From contig OY288243.1 in the NCBI GenBank assembly GCA_958450325.1, forward strand, positions 55,078,378 to 55,142,377: a stretch of 64,000 nucleotides of DNA. The letters run 5' to 3'. Numbering within the stretch: the first letter of the stretch is position 1; each line of letters begins with the position of its first letter. This stretch comes from Agrostemma githago. Its lineage: Eukaryota > Streptophyta > Magnoliopsida > Caryophyllales > Caryophyllaceae. A model generated the notes under the pieces. That model was not told where the DNA came from. It was given only the letters and a program-made list of their open reading frames with translations, and ran no database searches. This document shows positions 31,646 through 43,438 of this stretch, piece by piece. The position numbers were made by a program, and so were the translations under genes.

Positions 31646-33210
31646 GCATCACTTACTTACTTTGCTATTTAAATATTAGAATGACTTGGTTCAAGCGACC
31701 ATTAAGAAGCTGTTACTGAGCAGATTCAAGGACAAATTCATAGTCGGTCAGGTGTACAACATTTATAGTCCGACTGTTGCATCTAACACCGAGAGTAGAC
31801 AAGGCTACTACACACACTTGCAGATTAAATGTTAAATTAGTAGACTAAATTTACCCATTTGCCTAATGATGTATCCATTCCATCCAATTGCTACCGTTTT
31901 GCGAAGTTTGAAGACATCAACAATGGTAGAATAAACCAATCAGTAGACAGGTCTTTTCTATGAGTTGTTTATTCTACTGTGAGTGCCTTTTATATTCTTA
32001 CTACCATTTTTGTCATAGACTTTACACATTTCTTATTATGTCCATCTGTAGATGCTGTTGGGAATGTGTACGAAATTGGTCCAATCATTGAAACAAAGAG
32101 TGGGTTTAAATGCTGAAAAATCAAACTGGAAGACATCGAGTATGCTTGATTATCTACTCCTAATTTCGTGCTATCCATTATACTCTAACTGATTATTGAT
32201 TAGTTTTGTTTTTCTTGTCACTTAGTGGCGACGTTCTTCAATGTACTCTGTGGATACCCCATGCGGTGGATCTCCTAGAGGCGCTGCAAGTTTTATACCA
32301 AGCCCATAACAGTCGAAAGTGATTGTCCTCAGATGTGTGGAGCCGAATTTTTTTGACAGTAAGCATCTACACTTGCTCACTTTACTACTTTTTTTAGCAC
32401 TCTTTAAGGTAAATTAACCTGCTACTGTGTTTACACACCAGATTCTTGGCTTGTGCAAACTACGTTCAACGCGACAATTTTTGAGGTTAACCCAAGCATT
32501 CCCCAAGTGGGCGCTTTTCAAGAGAGGTTTTATACAAATCACTCTTCCGATTATTTTTCCATTACATGGAAGAGAAAAACTGAGTCAAGCTAATGAGTTG
32601 TGAAATACTAATTGTACTATTTTGTAGCCTCTCATCTCGAGCTCCCAGCAATTCACTACAAATACTCGAGGAAGGTACGGAGGGAGAAAGCTTTGACTTG
32701 TCGGTTGATGAAGTTCTTTTAATATCACAGATTCTTGAAAGTGAGAAGGTAGTTCCTCCGTTCTACACCAATTGTGCGCACATTAGAGTAATATCTACTT
32801 TTGTTCAGTGTGTATATATGCGTAAAAATTCAAATTATTGTTACCAGGCTGGGTCGTTTTATACTGTTGCAACCATTTTAGATGTGGAATCATCAGCGGG
32901 GTGGTACTGCAATAGCTGTAAGTCTTGCAGGTCCAAAGCAGTCAAGAACGACAGAGGCAGGTGGTTTTACAAGAATCCAAAGTGCGAAGGAAGCAAGTCT
33001 GGGTTTATGAAAAACAATCCAAAGTTTGTCTCTTCGATATATTTCGTATAATGTATTCATTTCATACACTGCAAGAGAAGTCTCATATTAATTAAACAGC
33101 GTCATTTGTGTGACAGATTTCAGGTCAAGTTTGCGGTGGTAGATTTTTCTAGCATCGAGTGGCACTTTGTTGCCTTCAATCATCAAGTTGAAAAGTTAAT
33201 ATACTGCGAC
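31646..33210 (+). pseudogene. Downstream exons of the RPA70-like gene, decayed
   Basis: Starts with the duplicated GCATC, then the remaining intron 1 and an AG acceptor at 31679. Recognisable blocks follow: 31680-31830 (QATIKKLLLSRFKDKF, end of the first OB fold), about 31850-31950 (FTHLPNDVSIPSNCYRFAKF), about 32052-32150 (DAVGNVYEIGPI, second OB fold), about 32222-32320 (VLQCTLW), about 32441-32530 (NATIFEVNPSIPQV) and 32630-33020. The last holds the zinc-ribbon third OB fold (VATILDVESSAGWYCNSC, then WFYKNPKC); the expected CxxC near its end is reduced to one Cys. There are stops or shifts after several blocks (a TGA near 32114, a break near 32310), so the gene is probably dead. The tail QVKFAVVDFSSIEWHFVAF is odd for RPA. 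Confidence 0.65.
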
Positions 33211-33745
33211 TGAGCTTATTGCAAAGATGGAAAATGTATTTCTGTATTGATCACACTAGGCTACGATTAATTGAAACTTATATGCACCATATTCTCTTCA
33301 AAATTGACTATTACTTCCATCAGAGTGTAGAAGGTCACTCTATGCCTGACGAATCCGCGACGTTCATTGACAACCGTTTCAAGATCAAAATAGATGACAA
33401 GTTCAATGTCCAGCAGTTGTTCCACTCTTACACTGTGTCGTGGATGTTTGATGATGTAGACAAAATACACAAATGGCACACATGAAATACGAAGAAGCAC
33501 TAAAGGTAGTCGTGGGAATGTATTCGTTATATATATGGCTTTGTTTTAATATATACAAGATTTTGTTGTACTTCTTTGATACCACCAGTCTAACTTTTGG
33601 CAAATGATATTCTTGCAGATTAAAATGGATGACTACAAGTTAACAATAAAGAACCCTAGTAGCTCGATGTTCAAACACAACGACCCTACCAAAAACTTAT
33701 AGCCTTCCGCAAAAACCTTGAAGAATTTAATACGTGAAAGTTATA
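33211..33745. other. Unassigned region 3' of the RPA-like gene
   Basis: An 88-codon + frame (33219-33485) has no recognisable domain. The preceding piece (EWHFVAFNHQVEKLIYCD) loosely resembles the catalytic His block of Ulp1/C48 peptidases, which plant transposons often carry, but this is too weak to call. Confidence 0.3.
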
Positions 33746-34394
33746 CTCAAGAGGGGGGGGGGGGGGTCGGGGGGTGTGAATTGAGTATATCGATTTTTCT
33801 ATTTTCTTTTTCTATAAATAAAATCTATGTCGGTTGTGGGTAATTTATATGAGCGATAAATAAATATGACTCCGAACTTTTTCAAATGGTTCACTCTCAC
33901 ACTCCGAGACCTATGTCCATTATTCTTTCATTAATATTTCAGCGTCGATCCCTAGGATTACAAAATATTAATCTCTACCCAATGGTTACTAAGTCGCGGT
34001 ACCCCACACAATGGATACTCAGTCGCGATGCTAGAATAACGCTAATTATTCTATCCTAAACCAATTGATACACAAAGGTTAGCCACAAGATCTCCTATGA
34101 GTTGTCTTTTTCGTAAGACGGATGTAGGAGCGTCGTTCTTCAACCGACAAGTACTTAGAGCAATGTAACACAATAATCAAACCAGAAGTGACTTTTTTTG
34201 TGACGAATTCTAACCTTAAAGAAATAAGAAAAAACCTTTTTAGCTAGAAAATATTTTTGCCTTAGACTCTAAAACTCAATGGAAGAATTGCATAAGTAAT
34301 ATGAAAGATCGAGTTGGCTTATATACTACTTTCAAACGTGCGCCTAGGTTACGAGTAGTAGGATAATGGTTGGGAAACTATATATTAAAGATAT
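33746..34394. repeat. Probable LTR fragment beginning with a poly-G tract
   Basis: A G-rich run interrupted by one TC (33751-33778) precedes GTGAATTGAGTATAT. This is the kind of G-tract plus GTGAAT phrase found in LTR-derived plant repeats. The rest is AT-rich, with two phrases around AATGGTTACTAAGTCGC / AATGGATACTCAGTCGC. No partner LTR and no gene are seen. Confidence 0.3.
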
Positions 34395-35058
34395 TGATAG
34401 GGTCACCCACCTGCTGGAAGTTGCCCGCCAGTCATAAGTCCGGGTCCGACCATTTTCTAGGAAGATCCGGACCCCAGCAAGGCTGACACTAAGGCATCAG
34501 GCCGAATCCGTCTGACCGACCCCCTGGGGCATGCCGTTGGGGAGGCCAACCTCCTGACCTTTGGTCCGGTGCTGGGGTCCGACCCCTCGTGTGTCTCCGC
34601 TGGGACGCCTTTGACCCTCGGTCGTTCCGACCCCGAGGGTGCTTTCCGTAGCCGACCCTCCCGATTCCTGCCTAAGGTAAGGGGCACGCCTAAATCACGT
34701 GCCCCATTTTCTCTCAATCTGTCACTTTGGGAAACCTATAAATACCACTTAATGTTCATTCATTAAAGGGTAATTATATTCCTCTCACTAAATTCTCTTT
34801 CTAAAAACACCACTTTGTTCATCACGAACAAGGTTCTTGAAGTGCATTTCATAGACTTACTTAGGCATCAGAGAGGGTTCTCTCGGACACCTCTGAGGCC
34901 CTGTTTGCTTCTTGCGCAGGCACGGGCGACCCGCTCCACTAGGAAAGCGTGATCCTAGAGGAGAAAGAAGTGAGACGTGAAGGTTAAAGCGAGATCCAAA
35001 ATACAATTTCGATTGAATCCATACCCGATTTGGAGTTGATTGTTTCCGACCCGGAACA
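34395..35058 (+). repeat. gypsy-4 5' LTR
   Basis: About 664 bp from TGATAGGGTC to CCCGGAACA. It is recognised by similarity of its end (ATTGTTTCCGACCCGGAACA) to the gypsy-2 LTR end and by the primer site that follows. The left edge is less certain. Confidence 0.65.
34737..34744 (+). promoter_or_regulatory. TATA box in gypsy-4 LTR
   Basis: TATAAATA, in a place equivalent to the TATAAATA of the gypsy-2 LTR (50330-50337, minus). Confidence 0.5.
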
Positions 35059-35061
35059 ATT

Positions 35062-35078
35062 TAGCGCCGTCTGTGGGG
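35062..35078 (+). other. gypsy-4 primer binding site (mutated)
   Basis: TAGCGCCGTCTGTGGGG follows the LTR after ATT. The gypsy-2 equivalent starts TGGCGCC, so the second base has changed G to A. Confidence 0.6.
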
Positions 35079-35120
35079 AAATAGAGTAAAATCCTCAGAA
35101 AACAAAAGTCACGAAAAAGG

Positions 35121-36790
35121 ATGCACCAAATCGAAGAAGTCAATACGGCAACAGATCCGACGGGACAGGCCATTGTCCCGCGTTACGGGATGCCAACGAT
35201 GCCGCAAGACATCGTGCCAGCCGCCGCCCCTTGGAGTAGTGGGCAGGCCACGACTCGTGGTACCCCAAGTAAGTGGGCAGGGGCCGCGAAGGCGCAGGAG
35301 GCAGAGCGAGAGATCAACCTCGAGCTTACGCCTACCCAAGCCACACAAGCTGCTAGCTTCTTTACAACGATGCTGAACAAAGATGTTACTCCGAAGGATC
35401 TGGTCAGGGATCTAGCAACGACCCCGAGGCGCCTCGAGTTCCCAAGCTTAACGCTCAAAAGTGGAACTAAGCAAACCGCCGCCACGAGAATACAAAGGAA
35501 AGCAAAAATAGCAGCTAGGGGATACGTCCAGGCTAAGAGACGCATGCAGATCATCTCACCAGAGCAGGAGCCTCCCAGGCCGGACGGATCTGTACACACC
35601 ATAGAATCCATTGACTCCGCAGAGAGAGGATCCTCGTCCCTGGGCATGTAGGAACGGCTTAAGGCATGCGAGCATGTCTCAACATGTCTGGGCCCAAAGC
35701 GAGCCTGAGTGTTTGACAGGATAACCCCTGCAGAGAAGTGTCTAAAGACGAAGGGTTTGTCCAAGAGCATGCAGGCTAGGCTCAACCAAGGGTCGCCGCC
35801 CCAGCCGAGGCACCATCAAGCTGGGGGGACTAAAGAGAGTCTGGAAACGTAGTTTGAATTACCGCCCCAGGGTAAACGCTCAAAGTTCTAGTGCCGATCC
35901 CCTGAAAGGCAGAATGAAGTTGTAAGCCAGCATTTCCACTCCTGTCAACACCGCCCCCGAGCAATAGAACCCCGACTCCAAGCAGGTGAGAGGATCAGGG
36001 AAACTATAACTACCAGTCGGAGGGGGGTCATACAAGAATTCTAGGCAGGCCTACCAAAACTCCGCACCATCCAGACGCCCAGGAATGCCCCATCCCCAAA
36101 ATCAAAATGCCAACGGTCGGGCTCGAGGGAACCACGGACCCCGAAGATCATTTGGCTGCCTACGAAAGCCATATGGGGATGTATGACTCAGAGGATGCAG
36201 CGTGGTGTAAGATTTTCCCGACAACCCTCGTGGGGCTCGCTCAAGGCTGGTTCAGAGACCTCCCCCGAGGGTCCTTTTACACATTCCAAGAGCTGACCAT
36301 CGTCTCCCTGGACCATTATGCCAGGAATAAGAGGCGCATGCTTACTCATTTTGACCTCATGACGTTGAAGCAGAGGAAAGGCGAGTCTATCCGGGACTAT
36401 TTGAAGAGGTTCGATCTCGAATTCGAGCAAGCAAGGGAGATCGATGATCCCACTGTAGCCTATGCACTGACCAATTAGCTTATACTAGGCGAACTGAAGA
36501 ACCAGCTTATCCATGCTCAACCAGAGTCTCTCGCGAGAGCTCGGATGATAGCCGAAGGGTTTATGCTCACGAAAGAATTTCACAGTCTGCATGATCCCCC
36601 GCCGGTGTCAAACCGAACGTAGGGTACATCACAAAACACTCCTAGCAGAGGCGAGTCAGCCAGCAGGCCAAAAGAAGAAGAAAGCAGCGCCCCTAGGAAG
36701 GAACGAGTGCCTTATCAGCCCAGGTTCGACAATTATACCGCCCTCAATAGGTCGAGGGCTGAGATTTTTGAATTGGAGAAGGAGGCAGCC
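35121..36790 (+). pseudogene. gypsy-4 gag pseudogene
   Basis: The N-terminal 176 codons (35121-35651) match the gypsy-2 gag start (PRYGMPT, LTPTQATQAASFFTTMLN, TPRRLEF, RIQRKAKIAARGYVQAKRR). It then breaks at TAG and continues with many stops. The gag core resumes at 36107-36478 (TDPEDHLAAYESHMGMYD, WCKIFPTTLVGLAQGWFRDL, YLKRFDLEF) and stops at TAG (36476-36478). A last block (PYQPRFDNYTALNRSRAEIF) ends at the CACTA-2 insertion. It cannot make a functional capsid protein. Confidence 0.8.
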
Positions 36791-36792
36791 AA

Positions 36793-37140
36793 CACTACTA
36801 GAAAAAACAAAACAGCCGACCGAAATCAGCTACCGTCTTCTGTTGCTAAAAAAGACGGGGGACAAATGACAGTCGCTGAGAAGCAGTCGCACTAGGTAGT
36901 CGCTTGAAAAGGAGACGGACGACTAATATCGGTCGCTAAGAAACTCTGGCGATCGATATCAGTCGCTAAGATTAGTGACCAACGTTAGTCGCTACATGGG
37001 ATGATTAGTGACTGATATCAGTCGCTAATGGGATATTTTTAGCGATCGATATCGGTCGCTAATGGATTTACCTGCTGACTTTGGGGGACCTTGGGCGTCT
37101 TATTTAGCGACCGTTATGGGTCGCTAATTTTTTCCATTGG
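36793..37140. repeat. CACTA-2 terminus and subterminal GTCGCTAA motifs
   Basis: After the terminal sequence, about ten copies of (T/C)AGTCGCTAA / AGCGACCG / AGCGATCGATATC occur in both orientations, the usual subterminal arrangement of transposase-binding repeats. Confidence 0.75.
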
Positions 37141-37149
37141 AGGGATCTC

Positions 37150-38791
37150 TAGGGTCTCGGTGTCGGGGAGTGCGGCCAGAGTTGCAGTTCTGTTGTTGCA
37201 TGCTGCTCAGACAAGCGAGCTCTTCTAGTATTTGCCTGTTAACCTCATCCTATCACCTTATATGCTCGGACTGTAACTTCATTTGTTCGGACTGCTCCTT
37301 CACTTGATCAGCCAAAGCAGCTCATTTCGTCTTCCCTTCTTGTATTCCCGACCTCATCTCAACCACGACAGACGGTATGTACTCCTTCGAGGTCGAATGC
37401 CTTCCCCCGAGCATTTAGTGGAGTCCAGTACAGGGTGTGAGTGTCGCCGTATCGTACACCGCTCCCTTACGGTATCCTTCCACGATATCGAACCTTATCT
37501 GGTTCGGATCCCTACCTTCAGGGTCGTCGGTGGATGTGGCTTCCAGGTAAGCATCCTTAAAAAAATTGATTTGATGATAAGGTTAGATTTTGTCGATAAA
37601 GTCACATCTACAGAACAATGTAGAGAAGCCTTATGTTAGAAACTCACCCAAATTTCTCTCTCCCTGGCCGAAATGAAACGCTTTTCCCCATTGCAGTCCA
37701 CATTGCTCTTCGTTTGAAGAAACAACTCCGCAGCTTCGGGGAGTTCTCCTGTTTGGTTCTTCAACTGTTAACATTACATGTAGATTTCTTGTCAATAATT
37801 TTAATGAAAACATGAAATAAGAATTCAGAATAAAAATCAATGTAAAGGAAATACTTACGTCCATAGCCTGCTGGTGCATCGACTGTGACCCACCGTAGTG
37901 TGTGGGCTCCACTTCGGCCGTAGGGTCTCCCCGCCTCTTGTTTTTCTTTGCTCGGGTGGATCTCTTCAGAAACTTTGGGTCGGAGCGGGATTTGTTGAAC
38001 TGCTCCAGAGCGGCACCTACAATTCATATAAAGAGATCAGTAAGCGAAGATATAACTTTCTACAAAAGTACGGACACTAATTGAGTAATCAAACCTCTAA
38101 GCAGTTTTTTCGCCTTCCCCTCATTCACCAGCTTGAACATGTTGTGCTTGTACCGTGGCTTGGCGACGTCCATGTAGCGGTCTCGTGCAGCCACCTCGAG
38201 GCTCGGGTCCCACCAGAATTTTAGCTGCAATATCGTTTGTTGTTAGTAAATTATTAATCCGTAAACACTAATAGGTAACTACTAAACCCAAAAAACGGTG
38301 CACCTTGAAGTTGTTGAACCACTTCTTCTGCTACCACGATGGCAACTTAGTCCAACTGGTGCAATAAGTCGTCAAATCAGTCATAAAACTATCGGACACA
38401 CTAGTCACGGTAATTCGATGCCGAAACCTACACCAAAAAACAAAGTACGAATGAACTACAGAGTATTTGAAAACCTTAACATTTATAAAAATCAATAATG
38501 AAGTTGCCCATATGATGTCTCACCAGGTGTTATCAGGGCTCAAAATTACGCGCCCGTCCTCCTGCCGTCGTCTAATCTCGTGAGGTGGTTGTGGAGGTTG
38601 TTGTGGTTGCTGCTCCAGGACCTTATGGTTCTCGTCGTGCTGCTCCCGATCCGCTGGTCATCCTGCTCCGGCTGGGGCTGCTGTTGTCTCCTCGTGCTCC
38701 CGCTCCCAGCCCTGAATCGTTCACCCAACGTCATATCTGCTGACGAAGATAGAAATTTAGAAATGAAAACGATTAACAATAATAAATCCAC
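37150..38791 (-). pseudogene. CACTA-2 PF03004-type (Transposase_24) gene
   Basis: Exon pieces in order on the minus strand: 38791-38546 (Gln/Arg-rich N-terminus), about 38400-38310 (KKWFNNFK), about 38223-38095 (FWWDPSLEVAARDRYMDVAK then HNMFKLVNEGKAKKLLRG), about 38018-37860 (LEQFNKSRSDPKFLKRSTRA, then EVEPTHYGGSQSMHQQAMD) and about 37760-37635 (ELPEAAELFLQTK). The last blocks are the plant transposase Ptta/En/Spm family signature. The protein is thought to act with tnp2 by binding subterminal repeats. At least one in-frame stop (TAG before KKWFNNF) and stops in the tail past 37600 indicate decay. Confidence 0.7.
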
Positions 38792-38918
38792 TAATCAAAA
38801 GATTTAACAACATAATCAACTCGTTGAAAATAGTAAACAAAGACTTAAATATTGAAATAATATAAATTAAAACTATACCCTACTAGCAGTCATCATCGCT
38901 GTCGTTGTCATCTCGCAC

Positions 38919-40955
38919 TTACCTACTAGAACCAACTACATCCTCCTCCTCGTAATCATCTTCCTCCTCCTCCTCGTCATCGACCTCCAAATCATCGGTG
39001 CCTTCGACTTTGCTATCTTCCTTCTCCTCAACCATATCATCAAAAGCACCTTCATCGTCCTCACCACCTTCATCACCTTCAAAATCCTCCCCCATATCCA
39101 CCTCATTATCATCCTCACTTGCAAAAAGAGTCTCATCAATTGGAGATAATGTTGTACCACTAGAAATGACCTCCTCTTGGAAGAGGTCAGTGTCAATGTG
39201 CCCCCGTGGCTTAGTTTTGAACACCGCCAACCACTGATTTCCACTTCTATCGTTCTTTGTGGTTGGATAAGGAGCAAAGTACACTTGGTGTGCTTGATGT
39301 GCAAGTATAAATGGATCTACTTAGAACTATTTTTTGGTATGATTAACTTCAACTAGTTTGAACCGTTCATGTACTCTTGTACCATGAATTGAGTCGTCCT
39401 TCCATTCGCATTTAAATACCACAACTTTACAGCCACGATCACTTTTAGCATAGCACAACTCGAAGATGTCCTCCAGTAGACCGTAATAGTCGTCACCATC
39501 AAGTGACGAGACGGTCACACCGAAATTATATCTAGCTTTACTGCTACCATTGGCAAATGTGTGGAAATTGTGACCATTAACCGAATACCGGTTCCAAGTT
39601 CTAACCTTCTACAAAGGACCTTATGCTAGACTTCTATCCAAATTATCCTGGATATTCGAAGCAATTACATGATTCTTATGATCCTTAAGCCAAATGGGGA
39701 ACTGTTCCTCATGCTTATTCCAAACATCATCAACATTTAAATTTGGATTAGCAGCGAGAAATTCAGTTACAAACTGCTTCTCATAAGGCTCCAAAACTTC
39801 GCAGTTTGATAACAAGTAAAGGTTAGCACGATTGTATTCCTTCTCATCTAACAACCTCCACCCCCAGTTGATGAAGATCCTTCACCTACCTTACTTTGAA
39901 AAAAGTCTGGTATGTTGGGTTCAATCATCTTAGGTGTTTCTAGGTTAAGATTCTTGGCTTTGGTGTTGACTTCTTTCTCGAAATACATAGAACAGAAGTT
40001 GGCTATCTCCTCTGTTAGACAAGCATTACATATGGAGCCCTTGACCCTGGCCTTGTTACCAATTTTTTTGTTCAAATGGTTGAGAAATCTATGACAATCA
40101 AGCAATTATATTAATAATAAATTACAATATTTAACGTTAGTGGTTCATTAAGTATTTGAAAGTTCTCACCTCTCAAATGGGTACATCCACCTATATTGGA
40201 CTGGTCCTCTCAATTTAGCTTCGTAGGGCAAGTGGACCGGTAGATGTTCCATTAAGTTAGGGTGGGGGGGGGGGGAGATCATCTCAAGTTTACACAGTAT
40301 CTGAGGAATTTGATCCTCCAAACGAGTTACGTCGTCAATTGTAACTGTCGACGAACACAAATCTCGAAAAAACTGAGATATCTCAGTAATAGGATTCCAA
40401 ACACCTTGCGGCAGGAGTTGCTTCAGCGACACAGGTAGTAACCACTCCATGAAAACATGGCAGTCGTGACTCTTTAAACCTTGCGACTTTAGGTTCTTAA
40501 TGTCGACACACCGATTGAAATCGGAGGCGTACCCATCAGGGAACTTCAATTTCCTTAACCACTCTAACACGACCTTTTTCTGAGCCTTATCAAGGTTAAA
40601 CAAGGCCCTACGCTTGGAACCATCCCGCTTGATATACAATTTCAGACGGTCGCAGATTTTCTTCAAATCTTTTCAGGAGCCTGCGGTGTCACATGTCTTA
40701 CCGTCTACATCCTTGACGGTGTGAATCAGTTGCTCAAAGAAATTCTTCTCAATATGCATCACATCCAAATTATGTCGGAGTAATAAAGTACTCCAATATG
40801 GAAGGTCGAAGAAGATGCTTCTTTTAAACCAACCATTTTTCAATTTCTTACGATCCTTGAACTCTTGATCGGTGCCGTCAATAGTAGATGGGAACTCCAA
40901 AATCACTTCCCATATCTCATTTCCCCGGAGACAAATTGGTGGCTCATCTAGCACC
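38919..40955 (-). pseudogene. CACTA-2 tnp2 transposase, C-terminal two thirds
   Basis: Minus-strand pieces: 40955-40673 (RLKNGWFKRS-like block, then LLRHNLDVMHIEKNFFEQL, the end of the Transposase_21 domain), a TGA at 40673-40675, then 40672-40166 (LKSHDCHVFMEWLLPVSLKQ, YRWMYPFER; DUF4218), 40105-39848 (KARVKGSICNACLTEEIANF), 39854-39621 and 39518-39236 (DUF4216: DDYYGLLEDIFEL, VFKCEWKD, QWLAVFKTKPRG). An acidic Asp/Glu tail ends at 38919. The N-terminal half with most catalytic residues is lost at the 40955 junction. CACTA-3 has Arg (CGA-type codon) at the TGA position. A G13 tract interrupts DUF4218 near 40265. Confidence 0.85.
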
Positions 40956-41031
40956 ACTCACCTTTTTTGAAAGCTCTCTTGTTGCTCGTCTTTCTATTTT
41001 TTTGCTTTTTCGTTTCTTTTCTTTGGTCATC

Positions 41032-43438
41032 ATGCCCCAACATTGTGCCCGGATTCTTCCTATTACTAGTCGTTCGACTGAAGGGACGAAGGGCAGGGGT
41101 AGTGTTAACGCTGACCTTCCTTCCTCCTTTGGGGGACCGGGTGTCAGGGTGGCTGAAGAAAACCATTCAGAGGACAGTGGGGGTGCGAATTCCCCCAAGC
41201 CTGCTCCTCTCAATGTCATAGATTCTGACGATGAGGCGTTAGAGGTTGATGACTCTACCATCGCCGGCCCACTCATCCCTAGGCAGCCAGGGAGGGTCTA
41301 TTACTTAGATAGGACCAAATATAAGATTCCTTTGAGAACATACCCAGCCTCAAAAAATCGTGGGCTAATTCCGGAGAAGAATGCTGAGGAGGCTATAGCT
41401 AGGTTTTATAATTTTGGGGAGGGCTATACTGTCGTCGTTCCTAGGGAGAAGGACACAGTATGAAATCCCCCTCCGGGCTGTATCGCTGTGTACCATAAAT
41501 GTCTTGAATTCGGTCTGCGCTTTCCCCTTCACCCATTTCTGGAGGAGGCCTTCCGGCGCATGAATGTGGTCGTTGCCCAGTTGACGGCCCTTGCCGTCAG
41601 GTCGCTGATTGCCTACACCTGGACCTGCTTATTCTGGTGTGTGGAGCCATCTATAGACGCTCTGAGGTTTATGGTTGGCCTTCAAATGGTGGCTTCCACT
41701 GAAGGGGGTGGCTCCCCTGGTTACTTTTCTATCCTTCGCCAAAAGAAGAGCTCCCTGGTGTGGCCGGTGATGAGTAGCCTGAAGGACAGGAAGGACAACT
41801 TTCTTTATATTCATAGCGCTACGGGGTGGAGGATTCCTCATCATTTCAGGAATCATGTCCACACCCGTCTGGAGACACGCCAAGAGTACCACCCTGAAGT
41901 TGGGGGGAGGGCTCTTGAGGTCTAGTTGACCCGGGCAGAAGAAGATTTGGTTGCCCGGTTTGCCTCTTCTAGGGACAGAAGAGGCTCATATGGTCCTGAC
42001 ATTTGGCTTCCCCATGCCGAGCTTATAGCGACTGATGAATATTTGACTCGGGTGGGTCTGAACCCTGGTCTTAGTGCAGGTAGCTCAGGGGTTATATCAG
42101 TACTTAAATTTCCTTCGTCTTGTTTATTTGTGTGCTTCACTCAGTTATCTTTCTTGTCTTTTTGCAGACCTTGCTACCTGCCTTTGGTCGAGGGACAAGC
42201 TGAAGGACCTTGGCCTGAACGAGAACCTTTCAGCCTTTGTCAAACATCCCTCTCTTCCCTATGATTTCAAGAAACAGACCCTGATGAAGTTCGTAAAGAG
42301 TTTGTCCATCAACAGGGTGAAGTTTCCTCCTCTTCCTCCAAAACCAACTCCAATAAAGCCTGCGGTTCCGGCCTTAGTCATCAGGGATGCGGAAGGGGAG
42401 GCCGCCTCAGAGGCTACCCCTTCCCTTGCTAGCAGGCGCGGAGGTTCCCCTGCTGGAACTCTGCCTCCAGCGGGGTCAAAGCCTTCAGACTCCAAGGATA
42501 CTGGGGAGAGCCGTCCTCTGGTTGGCAGGAAGAGAAAAGATAAAGAGGTACTGGATGATGTCCCGGTGGTGGACCTGGAGGCCTATGCCCGCACACCTGA
42601 GGCCAAGCGGCCTGCTCGTGATGTTCCCGGCACCTTGTTCTCTGAAGAAAATACTGAGTTTCATTTTCCTACTGGCGAGAGAATTGATGCCTCTGCCTTG
42701 CTTTCTGACTCCACTGCTTTGCTGGCGGACCATCTCACCAAGTTTCTGACTTATTCTACTAACCAGGTGATTCACTTTATTCAGCGCTGCTCCCAGGTGT
42801 TCCAGGCCTCTTCAGAGCTGGCGGCCTTGAGCCGTTTGAGTGACGAGGAGTTAAGTGTTACTCCTGGGTGCCCCTTCCCTGAACGTCTAGCGGTGGTTGA
42901 GAGGGACGTCACTCTGATTGCCAGCTTAAGGGATCAGCTTGTTAAATGTGAGGGCGAGCTGGGAGATGCTAAGGATGAGGCAGCCCGCTGGAAATCCCAG
43001 GGTGAGAGAGCTGTGAGGGAAGCAGCCAACCTATCACTGGAGCTGAAGCAGGCTAAATAGACGGCTGTTCAACTTGAGCGGGCAAGGAAAATGATTGCCG
43101 AGCTGGATCATTTCAAGAGAAAAGCGTCTGAGCTGGAGGATCGTCTAACCAAGGCTGGCTCGGATCTTCAGAGGGCGCAAGATAATTTGAAGGTGGAGGG
43201 GGAGAAGTGGCGCAAAGAGAAGGACGATCCTATTAATGAGGCCAATTCTGCAGTGGCAGAGCATTTCAATGCTGGGGCTACTTCCTCCCTGAAGTTTGTT
43301 ATGGAGGTTATCAGGGAGATGCTTCCTGATTTTGATGAGGATGCATTTCAGGCCCTTTATGCTGCCAAGAATGAGGCCAGAGATGATAGGTCACCTGAGG
43401 GAACTCCTGATGCTGATCAGGGTGCTCCTCCTGCCTAA
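41032..43438 (+). pseudogene. Antisense ORF of gypsy-2: PF04195 (Transposase_28) protein
   Basis: Two exons, 41032-42079 and 42168-43438, with an 88-bp GT-AG intron and matching phase, span 773 codons on the strand opposite gag-pol. The N-terminus has an acidic linker; the block VYHKCLEFGLRFPLHPFLEE is the hallmark of PF04195 (putative gypsy-type transposon domain). The C-terminal half is a long coiled coil (about 42890-43250, Glu/Lys/Leu rich). Three in-frame stops remain: TGA 41461-41463, TAG 41923-41925 and TAG 43058-43060. All could come from C-to-T changes. Such ORFs accompany Tat elements; the function is unknown. Confidence 0.75.

Larger units (their letters stand above)
34395..36792 (+). 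mobile_element. gypsy-4: 5' part of a second Tat-family element
   Basis: LTR, primer site and gag remnant on the + strand, cut at 36793 by the insertion of CACTA-2. The gag matches that of gypsy-2 in order and wording, so both belong to one family. Pol and the 3' LTR are not in the window. Confidence 0.8.
36793..40955 (-). mobile_element. CACTA-2: CACTA element, truncated on the right
   Basis: It begins CACTACTAGAAAAAAC inside gypsy-4 gag. The flanking trinucleotide CAA would be the target duplication, but the right end is missing. Subterminal motifs are followed by a PF03004-type gene and tnp2, both on the minus strand. tnp2 is cut at about 40955 where gypsy-2 sequence begins, and no matching terminus is found elsewhere in the window. 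Confidence 0.85.

Noticed and set aside
33751..33778. Poly-G tract as a possible regulatory quadruplex
   Set aside because: Homopolymer in a degenerate LTR-like repeat with no nearby promoter; the length may also be a sequencing artefact.
38546..38807. Leu/Val-rich + strand ORF suggestive of a membrane protein
   Set aside because: Antisense of the Gln/Arg-rich N-terminus of the CACTA-2 PF03004 gene, so a shadow.
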